Positions 44,860 through 52,978 of a stretch of 64,000 nucleotides of DNA are shown one piece after another. The translations under genes were made by a program, and so were the position numbers. How positions within the stretch are numbered: the stretch's first letter is position 1; each line of letters begins with the position of its first letter. Source of the stretch: Candidatus Anammoxibacter sp. (GTDB lineage Bacteria > Planctomycetota > Brocadiia > Brocadiales > Anammoxibacteraceae); the NCBI GenBank assembly GCA_021777105.1, contig JAIQZQ010000069.1, positions 62,001 to 126,000 on the forward strand. The letters are read 5' to 3'. The notes beneath the pieces were generated by a model. That model saw nothing but the letters and a program-made list of their open reading frames with translations. It was not told the origin of the DNA and searched no databases.

Positions 44860-45524
44860 TGAAAGTATTGGTTATTTCACCGCACATGGATGATGAAACC
44901 CTCGGGATGGGCGCCACAATAGCAAAACATGCATCCAACAGGGACGATGTTTATGTATGTTTTATTGCTCATAGAGTTTACATCAGGGAATTTGACCGGG
45001 AAAAGAACCAAATTGAAGTTAATCACGCCTTAAGCGCAAAAAAAATCCTTGGGTATAAAGAGGCCAGGTTTCTTGATTTAAATGATGAGAGATTGGACGC
45101 CTCTATTCAGGATATATTAATTCCGCTGGAGAAGTTTATCGAAGAAGTAGATCCGAACCTCGTTTATTCAAATTTTTATGGCGACAACCATCAGGATCAC
45201 CGCGCCGTCTTTCAGGCCGTCCGCGTGGCAATACGCCCTTTTGCCGATTACGCTCCTAAAAAATGGCTGCTATATGAGACCCCATCATCTACCGACCAAT
45301 CCCCGCCTGTTCCGTCAGAAACTTTCATACCTAATTTTTATGTTAATGTTGAAGACTTTTTAGAAAAGAAGCTTAACGCCTGCGCGTGTTATGAAACCGA
45401 AAAGCGCCAATTTCCACACCCACGGTCGCCGGAATCGTTAAAAGCCCTGGCTTCAAAAAGGGGCAGTGAAATTGGTTTTAAATGCGCGGAAGCGTTTATG
45501 ATTATGCGGGATTTATGGTTGTAA
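44859..45524 (+). CDS. PIG-L family (LmbE-like) N-deacetylase
   Basis: The 221-residue enzyme has the zinc-binding motif ISPHMDDETLG (His9, Asp11, Asp12; the family's HPDDE variant with Met in place of Pro) and the second motif DNHQDHRAV near residue 110. Family members deacetylate GlcNAc-type sugars in GPI, mycothiol and bacillithiol synthesis, and others serve nonulosonate or antibiotic pathways. The single-base overlap with the epimerase gene shows joint translation. It probably acts on an acetamido sugar produced by the neighbours (inference). Confidence 0.9.
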   Translation: MKVLVISPHMDDETLGMGATIAKHASNRDDVYVCFIAHRVYIREFDREKNQIEVNHALSAKKILGYKEARFLDLNDERLDASIQDILIPLEKFIEEVDPNLVYSNFYGDNHQDHRAVFQAVRVAIRPFADYAPKKWLLYETPSSTDQSPPVPSETFIPNFYVNVEDFLEKKLNACACYETEKRQFPHPRSPESLKALASKRGSEIGFKCAEAFMIMRDLWL

Positions 45525-45544
45525 ATTAGACTAAACCGAAATAA

Positions 45545-45870
45545 TTGTAACTATTCAGCGGATTTGCCATAAAGTATGCAAAGTTCTTTATTAGACCCAG
45601 TGACTAAAGTGATCTAAAGTTAAAAGTGAGCTAAAGTTCAGGTAAAAATTTTCAATTTTTGAATGCTTCTATTTTTCCTATACGATGATGATTCTCACTA
45701 TAGCAGACAAGCTGCGCAGCTTCCATATATAAAAGTCTAAAATCATTGATTTTTACAGGAACTTTAGGCATTTTAGCTCACTTTAAACTTTAGTCATTTT
45801 CTAACAATGTCACAATACATTAAAAAGAACGATTTCACACAGGGTTATAAATTACGCTGAATAGATACAA
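45545..45870. mobile_element. MITE-like element with terminal and nested inverted repeats
   Basis: TTGTAACTATTCAGCG (45545-45560) and its inverted form CGCTGAATAGATACAA (45855-45870) match at 15 of 16 positions and enclose 326 bases without a gene. Both ends are flanked by ATAA (45541-45544 and 45871-45874), a possible target duplication. Inside are two larger imperfect inverted arms (45601-45650 and 45748-45796) built of CTAAAGT heptamers, around a centre with the palindrome AAGCTGCGCAGCTT (45709-45722). No transposase is encoded, so this fits a non-autonomous element. Its right end lies 11 bases before the NeuA-like start. I cannot name the family. Confidence 0.65.
45601..45796. repeat. Imperfect inverted arms of CTAAAGT heptamers
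   Basis: The left arm has CTAAAGT at 45604-45610, 45614-45620 and 45631-45637. The right arm has its complement ACTTTAG at 45761-45767 and 45787-45793. Both arms share TGACTAAAGT at the outside, GTGAGCTAAA in the middle and GTAAAAAT at the inside, so the transcript could fold into a long hairpin. Confidence 0.65.
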
Positions 45871-45881
45871 ATAATTCAAAT

Positions 45882-46511
45882 ATGAACATTCTTGGCATAA
45901 CACCTGCAAGGGGAGGCAGCAAGGAGATACCGCGCAAAAATATCAAACCGATAGCAGGCCAACCATTGATTGCGTGGACTATTGAACGCGCGCTTAAATC
46001 AAAATTAATCAACAGGTATGTTGTCTCAACGGAAGATGACGACATAGCCGCAATAGCAAAAGACCTCGGTTCCGAAATATTAACGCGTCCCGCTCATTTG
46101 GCCGGCGATAAAGTGGCGACTTTAGATGTGCTGCAACATGCAGTTAAAAGCATTCCATGCGATATTGTTGTACTGCTTCAGGCCACATCGCCGATTCGAT
46201 CTTCCGGCCTTATAGATTCTTGTATAGAAACATTTTTAAAAAAGAGGCCTCATTCTTTAGCCACCGGTTTTATGTGCAAATTTGAAGAATATGGAAAATG
46301 TGTTAATCCCAGGCAAGATATAAACGGCTTTTTTTATGATGACGGCAACGTTTATGTCATTGACGCAGGTTTAATATTACAAGGAGACCGTTATGGGGAT
46401 AACATAGAGCGCGTTATTCTTGATCGTGAGTCCAATGTGGAGATTGATGATAGCTTTGATTTCTGGCTTGCCGAGCAAATATTGTTAAAAAATCAATTGA
46501 CGGATAAATGA
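45882..46511 (+). CDS. NeuA-like CMP-sugar cytidylyltransferase
   Basis: The 209-residue protein has the CMP-sialate synthetase signature PARGGSKEIPRKNIKP at residues 8-23, then VVSTEDDDIAAIA. LLQATSPIRSS lies near 103-113 and a late Asp motif EIDDSFDFWLAE closes the protein. Members activate acidic sugars (Neu5Ac, pseudaminic, legionaminic acids, Kdo) with CTP. It is slightly short for the family. A NeuB-like synthase is encoded about 6.5 kb downstream, supporting a nonulosonic acid. It overlaps the next radical SAM gene as ATGA. Confidence 0.9.
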   Translation: MNILGITPARGGSKEIPRKNIKPIAGQPLIAWTIERALKSKLINRYVVSTEDDDIAAIAKDLGSEILTRPAHLAGDKVATLDVLQHAVKSIPCDIVVLLQATSPIRSSGLIDSCIETFLKKRPHSLATGFMCKFEEYGKCVNPRQDINGFFYDDGNVYVIDAGLILQGDRYGDNIERVILDRESNVEIDDSFDFWLAEQILLKNQLTDK

Positions 46512-47569
46512 AAATAAATAAAGGCCAGTTTGTTTTATCTAAATGGAAACAAGCGGGATTTGATTATAAAAGAGCCCGTGGTCATCTATTTTCATATTTG
46601 CGAAATCGATTTTATTGGCATTATATACCGAGGTTAAAAAAGGTATTAAGTTTTCCTGGGCACGTTGATATAGAGATATCATCCGTATGCAATCTAAGTT
46701 GCCCCATGTGCTACACCACAACCGGCGAGTTTAAAGAAAACGTATCAAAGCGGTTTATGGACTTTGATCTTTTCAAAAAGATTGTGGATCAATGCGCTGA
46801 AAACGGAGTTTATTCAATACGGATATCCCTGCGCGGCGAGGCGTTTTTGCATAAAGATGTTATTGAAATGATAGCATACGCAAAAAATACCGGGATTAAA
46901 GAAGTCGCTAGTTTGACCAATCTTTATAGCTTAACGCCTGAAAAGTTTGATGCTGCAATGAAGGCCGGGCTTGGCTGGCTTACAATATCGTTTGACGGTT
47001 TAAATGAGCAATATGAATCTATAAGAAAACCCGCTAAATTTAACGAGATGTATGAGCGGGTAAAAGAGTTTAAGAGGATAAAGGATAGACACGGCTCCAT
47101 TAAGCCGGTTATAAAGATACAAACTCTATGGCCGGCGATAAAAGACGATCCTCTTGCCTACTATAAAGCGTTCGACCCCTATGTTGACAATATCGCTTCA
47201 AACCCTTTAATTGATTATCTAAATAATGATGATGCAACGCAAATAGAATACGAAGACGGTTTTGTATGCCCGGTCTTGTATCAACGCCTGGTTATCGCAT
47301 CCGACGGCGGCGTTTTGCTCTGCATTAACGATGAAATGGGCAAAAATATAATCGGCGACGCAAACATTGATTCGCTAAAGAAGGTCTGGCATGGAGAGTT
47401 GATAACCAAAGCCAGGCAACTGCATTTAAAAGACAATGGATTTATGGAGATGCAATGCTGTAGAGAGTGCTTCTTGCCCAGAAAAACAGTTCCGGTCTTG
47501 GAAAAATTTGGCGATACGCGGATTAATGTTGATAAATACACTCGCCGGGCGGAAGTTATAGGAAAGTGA
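46508..47569 (+). CDS. Radical SAM/SPASM protein
   Basis: The 353-residue protein has cluster motif CNLSCPMC near residues 61-68 after a basic ~50-residue N-terminal extension. LRGEAFLHKDV is the SAM-binding segment and ISFDGLNEQYE a central strand. The C-terminal SPASM part shows FVCPVLYQRLVIASDGGVLL, CINDEMG, GDANIDSLKKVW and CCRECFLPRK. It is translated with the NeuA-like gene (ATGA overlap), the clearest link between radical chemistry and the nonulosonate-like pathway in this window. Its reaction is unknown. Confidence 0.86.
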   Translation: MKINKGQFVLSKWKQAGFDYKRARGHLFSYLRNRFYWHYIPRLKKVLSFPGHVDIEISSVCNLSCPMCYTTTGEFKENVSKRFMDFDLFKKIVDQCAENGVYSIRISLRGEAFLHKDVIEMIAYAKNTGIKEVASLTNLYSLTPEKFDAAMKAGLGWLTISFDGLNEQYESIRKPAKFNEMYERVKEFKRIKDRHGSIKPVIKIQTLWPAIKDDPLAYYKAFDPYVDNIASNPLIDYLNNDDATQIEYEDGFVCPVLYQRLVIASDGGVLLCINDEMGKNIIGDANIDSLKKVWHGELITKARQLHLKDNGFMEMQCCRECFLPRKTVPVLEKFGDTRINVDKYTRRAEVIGK

Positions 47570-47610
47570 TGAAAAACCGCGTCTATATATAATTATCCTC
47601 AACATTATTT

Positions 47611-47644
47611 GTTGCCGGGCTCCTATTTTATATAGCCCGGCAAC
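47611..47644. terminator. Perfect 11-bp hairpin between convergent genes, candidate bidirectional terminator
   Basis: GTTGCCGGGCT (47611-47621) pairs perfectly with AGCCCGGCAAC (47634-47644) around a 12-base AT loop. It lies 41 bases after the radical SAM stop and 14 bases beyond the stop of the reversed gene, so it can serve both strands. Neither side has a long U run, so termination may be partial or the hairpin may protect mRNA ends. Confidence 0.65.
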
Positions 47645-47658
47645 AGAAACTTTAATTC

Positions 47659-48390
47659 TTACTCTTCAAACGCATACACGCTGAGAAGATGGCTGGCAAA
47701 ACTGCCGCCTACAATGTTGCCGTCATTGCGGGCAATTTGCGGTGTCCATAAAAAGAAATCAACGGATGTCGATAATACTTTTGCAACGCTAACCCCCGCG
47801 TCCCACGTTGCATGTGTCTCCAGCAACGTGTTGCTGCCGGTTGTTTGATATACAGATGAAATAGACGTTGTGTTGGTTTGCCCCGTCATCTTGTCGCTAC
47901 CCATGACGCGTATCGCGGTTGGCGACACTACATCCGCAAGCGAATAGTCCGTCGCCATGCCGTCGGTGTTAATTGTTACATTTATAAATGTTTGATACAT
48001 GCATTTATTGCTTTTTTGCCAGAAGCTTGTGATGTCGCAGTCGCCGCCGGCGTCGCCCACGCCCCTGATGTAGGTGCCGATCTTGACGCCGTTTGCCGGC
48101 CTGCCAGGTTCGGAAGTGTTGGCGCTGCTCCATGCAACGGTAATATCATCCACTTGCGGAGGAATGCTTGGTGTATACTCTTTTGTCCCGTCATAATAAA
48201 TCCCAAGCCAATATATATTGCTGGTTGTCTTTCCGGTTGCCGCGGTTGATATATTTGTGATGGGCGACCAGGCTAAACCGTTGGAAAACACATAAGGAAA
48301 CACAATGTCTACTGTGCTGTCTGAATTGTACTGCAAATGCGTTTGCCCAAGCGCTTTAAAAGCTTCCATATGCCCTAATGTTAAAGTCAT
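47659..48390 (-). CDS. Unrecognised protein on the reverse strand
   Basis: The only convincing gene on the minus strand: 243 residues, with a strong ribosome site AAAGGAG six bases before ATG. The sequence is rich in Thr, Ser, Gly, Asp and Val, with few Lys, and looks beta-rich. Examples are VDIVFPYVFSNGLAWSP, NIYWLGIYYDGTKEYTP, SSVYQTTGSNTLLETHATW and VSVAKVLSTSVDFFLW. There is no signal peptide or membrane helix. The DNA looks clearly richer in G+C than its surroundings, suggesting separate origin, perhaps from phage or another mobile source. I recognise no family and assign no function. Confidence 0.72.
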   Translation of the reverse strand: MTLTLGHMEAFKALGQTHLQYNSDSTVDIVFPYVFSNGLAWSPITNISTAATGKTTSNIYWLGIYYDGTKEYTPSIPPQVDDITVAWSSANTSEPGRPANGVKIGTYIRGVGDAGGDCDITSFWQKSNKCMYQTFINVTINTDGMATDYSLADVVSPTAIRVMGSDKMTGQTNTTSISSVYQTTGSNTLLETHATWDAGVSVAKVLSTSVDFFLWTPQIARNDGNIVGGSFASHLLSVYAFEE

Positions 48391-48915
48391 AAAATTCTCC
48401 TTTAAATATTTAATAATAAACTAACACTAACTCATATTTTGAAAAATCAATTTTAATCGTAATTTACATAAACTCATCCCCTTTTTTTTTATGATTGTGA
48501 AATTAAATTATAAAGTATTGTAACAGCCCGGCTTATTAATTTTAAAAGCCAAACAATATATAATACTCACAACTATAATATTATCAACATCTTAGGGCAA
48601 ATTAGTAAACAATTGGCAAAAATATTAGATGTGTATAAACATGGAATAGTTATAATAATAGCTTTGAAATATGTTTAGTCAAGATAAATAAATTGGATAA
48701 ATAATAACTAAAAATAAAATAATGACAACAAGCTGCTATAGTTGTCTCTTTAATATAACAGAGGGTTGTTATCTTAGCTTAATGGCTGAAAAATGCGGTA
48801 TGCAGTGTAATAAATGACGGCAATAAAGTGAGGATTAATTACAAAAGTCTCATTTCTAATAGTTGCCGGTTCCCGGCATAAGCTTCATGAGAAAACATAA
48901 TGGTGTTTCAATCAA
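48391..48915. other. Long AT-rich divergent intergenic region
   Basis: This 525-base stretch separates the reversed gene from the next + strand gene. It holds the ribosome site of the reversed gene (minus strand, 48397-48403) and must hold promoters for both directions. It is so AT-rich that many TATAAT-like boxes fit and none can be singled out. A small hairpin, TGCCGG (48864-48869) with CCGGCA (48873-48878), lies 37 bases before the downstream ATG. I see no coding frame or RNA gene. Confidence 0.5.
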
Positions 48916-50052
48916 ATGACAGTTAAAAATTTTGCAAAGTCAATAGCGCGCAGGGCAAAAAACAGGGCCTTTGAATCGATGTTGGAAAAAGACGGGCCCG
49001 GGTTTTACGCTAAAAAGGCGATTGAAGCCCTTAACAGACCGGAAATTACCGCGCCCAAAGTCCCTGAATTTCCAAATCAGGTAGTGATTGAAAACTCTTC
49101 GATTTGCAACCTCAATTGTGTAATGTGCCTGCCTAAAAAGTCGACAAGAGAGAAAAGCATGATCGATGAGGGCCTTCTGGATCATGTCCTTTCCCAATTT
49201 AAGGATCTTGGTTTAACATACACCGAATTCCATACAATAAATGAGCCTTTGTTGCATCCCAAACTGGACCGTTTGTTAACAATTTGCCGCAAATATAATA
49301 TAAAGGTCGGTATAAGCACAAATGGGCTGCTAATAAAGGAAAGGCTTGAAATATTAAATGAGTTTTCAGATATTATCGGAATCAGCGTATCTATTGATGG
49401 GGCTACAAGGGAGACTTATAACAAGATCAGACAAGGCGGCGAGTTTAACGATTTAATTGATAATCTCAACGCTTTAGAGGAGGCTCAAATTATTAAAGAG
49501 GGGAAATTCCCCAGGGTTCAGGTTGCATTGTCAAATTTGAACATATTTGAAGCCGGCTTGTTTTTTGAAACATTCAAGATGATTAAACCTTATAACATCA
49601 GGTTTACACTATTAAATTGCCTTGCCGCCGACAACAGCGTCTTTAAAGAGCAAAAATTTGCTTTATATGACAAGTACAAAGCAAAAGAGGCATGCCCGCT
49701 GCCGTTTGTCTCCATGTTTGTGTTAAACAACGGCAAGGTTACGGTTTGTTGCAGGGATTTTCATGAATCGTTAATTGTGGGTAATATTAATGACAATACG
49801 CTGTTGGAAATATGGAACGGCCAAAAAATTAAGGAGATAAGAAACGCGCATAGGTCAGGCAAGTTAGACGGTCATCCTGTTTGCGCCGAATGTGAAATGT
49901 CTGATCGAGGCCTTTCTGAGTTTGTGAACGCTTATCTCCATTTTCTTTATTATAAAGGGTTCAATAGCAATCAAATCAATGATCAAATTGAGGCATGTTT
50001 AAAAATTATGGATTTAAATAATAAAAAAAACTTAGAAGAGTTATTAAAATAA
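48916..50052 (+). CDS. Radical SAM/SPASM protein
   Basis: The 378-residue protein has cluster motif CNLNCVMC near residues 65-72 (preceded by VIENSSI). EFHTINEPLLHPKLDRLL is the SAM-binding segment and ISVSIDGATRETYNKIRQGG a central motif strongly shared with the radical SAM protein at 54894-55898. The SPASM region shows CPLPFVSMFVLNNGKVTVCC, GNINDNTLLEIWNG and CAECEMSD. The first ~55 residues are basic and may form a helix. It seems to begin a new transcription unit after the long divergent gap. Confidence 0.86.
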   Translation: MTVKNFAKSIARRAKNRAFESMLEKDGPGFYAKKAIEALNRPEITAPKVPEFPNQVVIENSSICNLNCVMCLPKKSTREKSMIDEGLLDHVLSQFKDLGLTYTEFHTINEPLLHPKLDRLLTICRKYNIKVGISTNGLLIKERLEILNEFSDIIGISVSIDGATRETYNKIRQGGEFNDLIDNLNALEEAQIIKEGKFPRVQVALSNLNIFEAGLFFETFKMIKPYNIRFTLLNCLAADNSVFKEQKFALYDKYKAKEACPLPFVSMFVLNNGKVTVCCRDFHESLIVGNINDNTLLEIWNGQKIKEIRNAHRSGKLDGHPVCAECEMSDRGLSEFVNAYLHFLYYKGFNSNQINDQIEACLKIMDLNNKKNLEELLK

Positions 50053-50087
50053 AACTAAAAAATCAAGATTATGATATTATCTAATAA

Positions 50088-51221
50088 ATGGTCAAGGATT
50101 CAGGTTCTAAGATGAAACAAATATTTTTTTATGTATTATTGGCATTTATTATAATTGTAAGTTCATTTCTTTTGCTTGAAGGCGCTTATAGGATATACAA
50201 GATTAAAGTTTATGGAATGGTTGCTTATCCTGATACTCATTCACTAGGTATTTTTAAAAGTGATGATATATATGGAGCGGTTCCTGCAAAGGGTTTCAGT
50301 TCCGACAACTTAAGCGCAGATATACGAAAACATCCAAATGTGCAAGGTTTTGATAAGTCATTCTCGTTTAATAGTAAAGGATATAGAGGTAGAGAGTTTT
50401 TAGTTCAGAAAGAGCCCCATGTATTCAGGATTGTGGCTTTTGGAGGCTCCACAACAATGTCCAAAATGTCTGATGATGACAAGACCTGGTGCGCGAGGTT
50501 GGAGAAAATGCTTGATGAAGATAGTAATTTCAAGTTTAAGCTTAACGTAAATAAAGTAGAGGTAATTAACGCCGGCGTTGGTGGTTGGAGGACTCGGGAA
50601 GGATTGTTGCGACTTAAAAACGAAGTTCAACAATTTGAACCGGATCTACTTTTAGTGGCTTTTAATTGGAATGATCTTTATGCGGGAGTGCAAGGGCATG
50701 ATCCTAATAAAAGAAAAGTTAATAAAAAGAGATGGTGGCTTAATTTCGCATTGATGGAAAATGCTTATGTTCGATTCCTTGTTCACAAATCGCATAGTAA
50801 CGAGAAGTTCATTAAGTACACCGAAGGACTAAAATTAGACACAGATTATACAGAAGTGTTTAGAGATAACATTATAAATATGCATAATATAGCTTCCAAA
50901 ATAAATGCTGAAATGGCGCTTGTTAATCTTCCGGGGCTTTGTCGGGATGTAAGCGTGAAATCATATGAATATGATATTATTTTAAAGCGGACGCGTGTTA
51001 CAGACGCGTCGTTTCCTTTTTTTTATAAGCTTAAGAAGTTTATATCTACACTCTTAAATGGCATTAGCAATGATATTGGCGTTGATTTTATTGATGTCTC
51101 TTCCGGTTTTAATTCTTTTAGCGAAGAAAAGCGCCTTGAATTGTTTGTTGATGAGATGCATTTTACCGAAAAAGGTTCTGATGAGGTGGCAAAGTATATT
51201 TATGGATTCCTTTCTAATTAG
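50088..51221 (+). CDS. SGNH/GDSL-like hydrolase with N-terminal membrane anchor
   Basis: The 377-residue protein has one membrane helix (about residues 10-30), leaving the enzyme domain outside the cytoplasm. All SGNH blocks are visible: AFGGSTTMSK near 118-127 (nucleophile Ser), VINAGVGGWRTREGL (block II Gly), VAFNWNDLY (block III Asn) and DEMHFTEKG near 356 (Asp-His pair). Such enzymes add or remove O-acyl groups on exported glycans. ATG 50112 is an alternative start. The enzyme may finish or trim acylation of the polysaccharide (inference). Confidence 0.85.
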   Translation: MVKDSGSKMKQIFFYVLLAFIIIVSSFLLLEGAYRIYKIKVYGMVAYPDTHSLGIFKSDDIYGAVPAKGFSSDNLSADIRKHPNVQGFDKSFSFNSKGYRGREFLVQKEPHVFRIVAFGGSTTMSKMSDDDKTWCARLEKMLDEDSNFKFKLNVNKVEVINAGVGGWRTREGLLRLKNEVQQFEPDLLLVAFNWNDLYAGVQGHDPNKRKVNKKRWWLNFALMENAYVRFLVHKSHSNEKFIKYTEGLKLDTDYTEVFRDNIINMHNIASKINAEMALVNLPGLCRDVSVKSYEYDIILKRTRVTDASFPFFYKLKKFISTLLNGISNDIGVDFIDVSSGFNSFSEEKRLELFVDEMHFTEKGSDEVAKYIYGFLSN

Positions 51222-51267
51222 GCTTAATCTTTAGAATAATAGCAACGCTAAATTATATTGTTTTTAA

Positions 51268-51996
51268 ATGAAGATAGCAATTCATCAACCTGAGTTCCTT
51301 CCTTGGTTGGGTTATTTTGATAAATTGTCACAGGTAGACACATTTGTTTTTCTTGATAATGTCGATTTTCGTTACCATTATTTTCAAAATCGTAATCGTA
51401 TCAAGAGTAAGCGCAATGTTATATGGCTTAATGTGCCGGTGTTGACTAAAGGCAAATGGGGCCAGCAAATAAAAGATGTTAAAATAAATAATTCTATAAA
51501 TTGGTCAAGGAAAGTAGCGCAGAGCATTAAGTTCAATTATCAAAAAGCTCCATATTTTCAAGATTATTTTAATCAAATTGTTAATGTATTTAACAAAAAA
51601 TGGGCGAATTTAGCTGATATAAATATTGCATTAATAAAGCTTGTTAGCCGTTTTTTAGATATTGATAATGTTAATTTTATTAAGGCTTCTGACTTAGAAT
51701 TAAAACAGGAGACAGGTCCTGAATTAATACTTAATATATGCAAAACTATGAAAAGCTCCTATCTTCTTCTTGGTATTTCCGGCATAGCGGGCACAGGCAC
51801 AAAACACGAAAATGAATTTAACCAACATAATATTAAGATTGAGTATCAATCTTTTTATCATCCTGTTTATAAACAAATGGACGCAAACTTTATGCCGTTT
51901 TTGTCAGTTTTAGATTTGCTTTTTAATCACGGGAAGGATTCATTGCAAATAATTAGAGGAAATAGTGTCAAGAGGCTGGACTATACAATTGAGTAA
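51268..51996 (+). CDS. WbqC-family protein
   Basis: The 242-residue protein opens with the WbqC hallmark HQPEFLPWLGYFDKL (residues 6-20). FLDNVDFRYHYFQNRNRIK, WLNVPVLTKGKWGQQIKDV and SSYLLLGISG follow, all typical of PF08889. WbqC proteins occur in many O-antigen and nonulosonate loci, but their reaction is not established; a glycine-transfer or PLP-like role has been suggested only by genome context. It lies two bases before a SPASM radical SAM gene, so the two are probably functional partners. Confidence 0.92.
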   Translation: MKIAIHQPEFLPWLGYFDKLSQVDTFVFLDNVDFRYHYFQNRNRIKSKRNVIWLNVPVLTKGKWGQQIKDVKINNSINWSRKVAQSIKFNYQKAPYFQDYFNQIVNVFNKKWANLADINIALIKLVSRFLDIDNVNFIKASDLELKQETGPELILNICKTMKSSYLLLGISGIAGTGTKHENEFNQHNIKIEYQSFYHPVYKQMDANFMPFLSVLDLLFNHGKDSLQIIRGNSVKRLDYTIE

Positions 51997-51998
51997 TT

Positions 51999-52928
51999 AT
52001 GGAAAAACATTTGAAAACTATAAGCGAGATGCCTTTAAAATTCCCGATTTCATTAAATATAGATGCCTGTAACGCTTGCAATCTTAAATGTTTAATGTGT
52101 TTTCAGGACAGCTATCAATTTCGTAAACAAACAATGGCTATTTCATTGTATAAAAAGATAATCGAGAATATTCCCGAAGAAAATAAATTAGAGATAATTT
52201 ATCTTCACAAAGATGGCGAGCCTCTTTTGAATAAAGAATTATCAAAAATGATAGATTTTGCAAAGAGTAAAGGTATTAGCAAACGTATATCTTTTACTAC
52301 AAATGGTCAATTATTGACAAATGATAGAGTTAAAGAATTTGTTTCCGCAGGGCTTGATTCTATAAATATTAGTGTTGACGCTTTTTCTCCGGAAATTTAC
52401 GCCTTAGTAAAAGGCCGCAATATGTATAAACAGCTTGAGAAAAAAATAATAAGCCTGCTGCAAAAGAATTTCAATCTGGAAATAAGCTTGTCATTTATTG
52501 TACTGGAAGAGAATAAACATGAACTGCAATCTTTTAAAGAACAATGGAAAAACGCTCCGGTAGAGATTGTTGTCCATAAATATCATGATTGGTGTGGCTG
52601 TAACAAAAAGGAAGGGGATTTCTTCTTTAAAAATAGCATTAATACAACGATTTGTGATAATCCATTTTATTCTCTTGCAGTAAATGTGGACGGTAGCGCT
52701 AGTATTTGTTGTGTTGATAACGGTAGAGAGGCAATTGTTGGCAACCTTGGTTCAAGTGATTTGATTGAAATTTGGAGTGGCAAGAGGTTGGAAAATGTGC
52801 GTAGAGCATTGTTTAGAGGCAATCTTTCGTCATTGCCCTGCAAAAATTGTCATTACAAAATTGAGTATCGTAATAATATTTATTCATCTATGAGATCTAA
52901 TTCAAAACTTAAAGAGTTGTATAATTAG
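51999..52928 (+). CDS. Radical SAM/SPASM protein
   Basis: The 309-residue protein has cluster motif ACNLKCLMC (Cys27, Cys31, Cys34) after a LNIDAC strand. YLHKDGEPLLNKE is the GEP SAM-binding segment and ISVDAFSPEIY a core strand. The compact SPASM part shows CDNPFYSLAVNVDGSASICC, GNLGSSDLIEIWSG and CKNCHYK. It starts two bases after the WbqC stop and ends 50 bases before the NeuB-like gene. It resembles the other small SPASM enzymes of this region. Substrate unknown. Confidence 0.87.
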   Translation: MEKHLKTISEMPLKFPISLNIDACNACNLKCLMCFQDSYQFRKQTMAISLYKKIIENIPEENKLEIIYLHKDGEPLLNKELSKMIDFAKSKGISKRISFTTNGQLLTNDRVKEFVSAGLDSINISVDAFSPEIYALVKGRNMYKQLEKKIISLLQKNFNLEISLSFIVLEENKHELQSFKEQWKNAPVEIVVHKYHDWCGCNKKEGDFFFKNSINTTICDNPFYSLAVNVDGSASICCVDNGREAIVGNLGSSDLIEIWSGKRLENVRRALFRGNLSSLPCKNCHYKIEYRNNIYSSMRSNSKLKELYN

Positions 52929-52978
52929 CATTGTTAACGGATTTACAAAACATCCACGTAATTTGAAAGTAGTATATC

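Noticed and set aside
45601..45796. CRISPR-like array
   Set aside because: The repeated unit is only seven bases, the arms are inverted rather than direct, and there are no equal-length spacers.
47878..48249. Plus-strand open frame of 123 codons opposite the reversed gene
   Set aside because: The minus-strand frame is twice as long and has a strong ribosome site; the + frame has none and a composition (many His, Val, Ala, Arg) typical of antisense reading.
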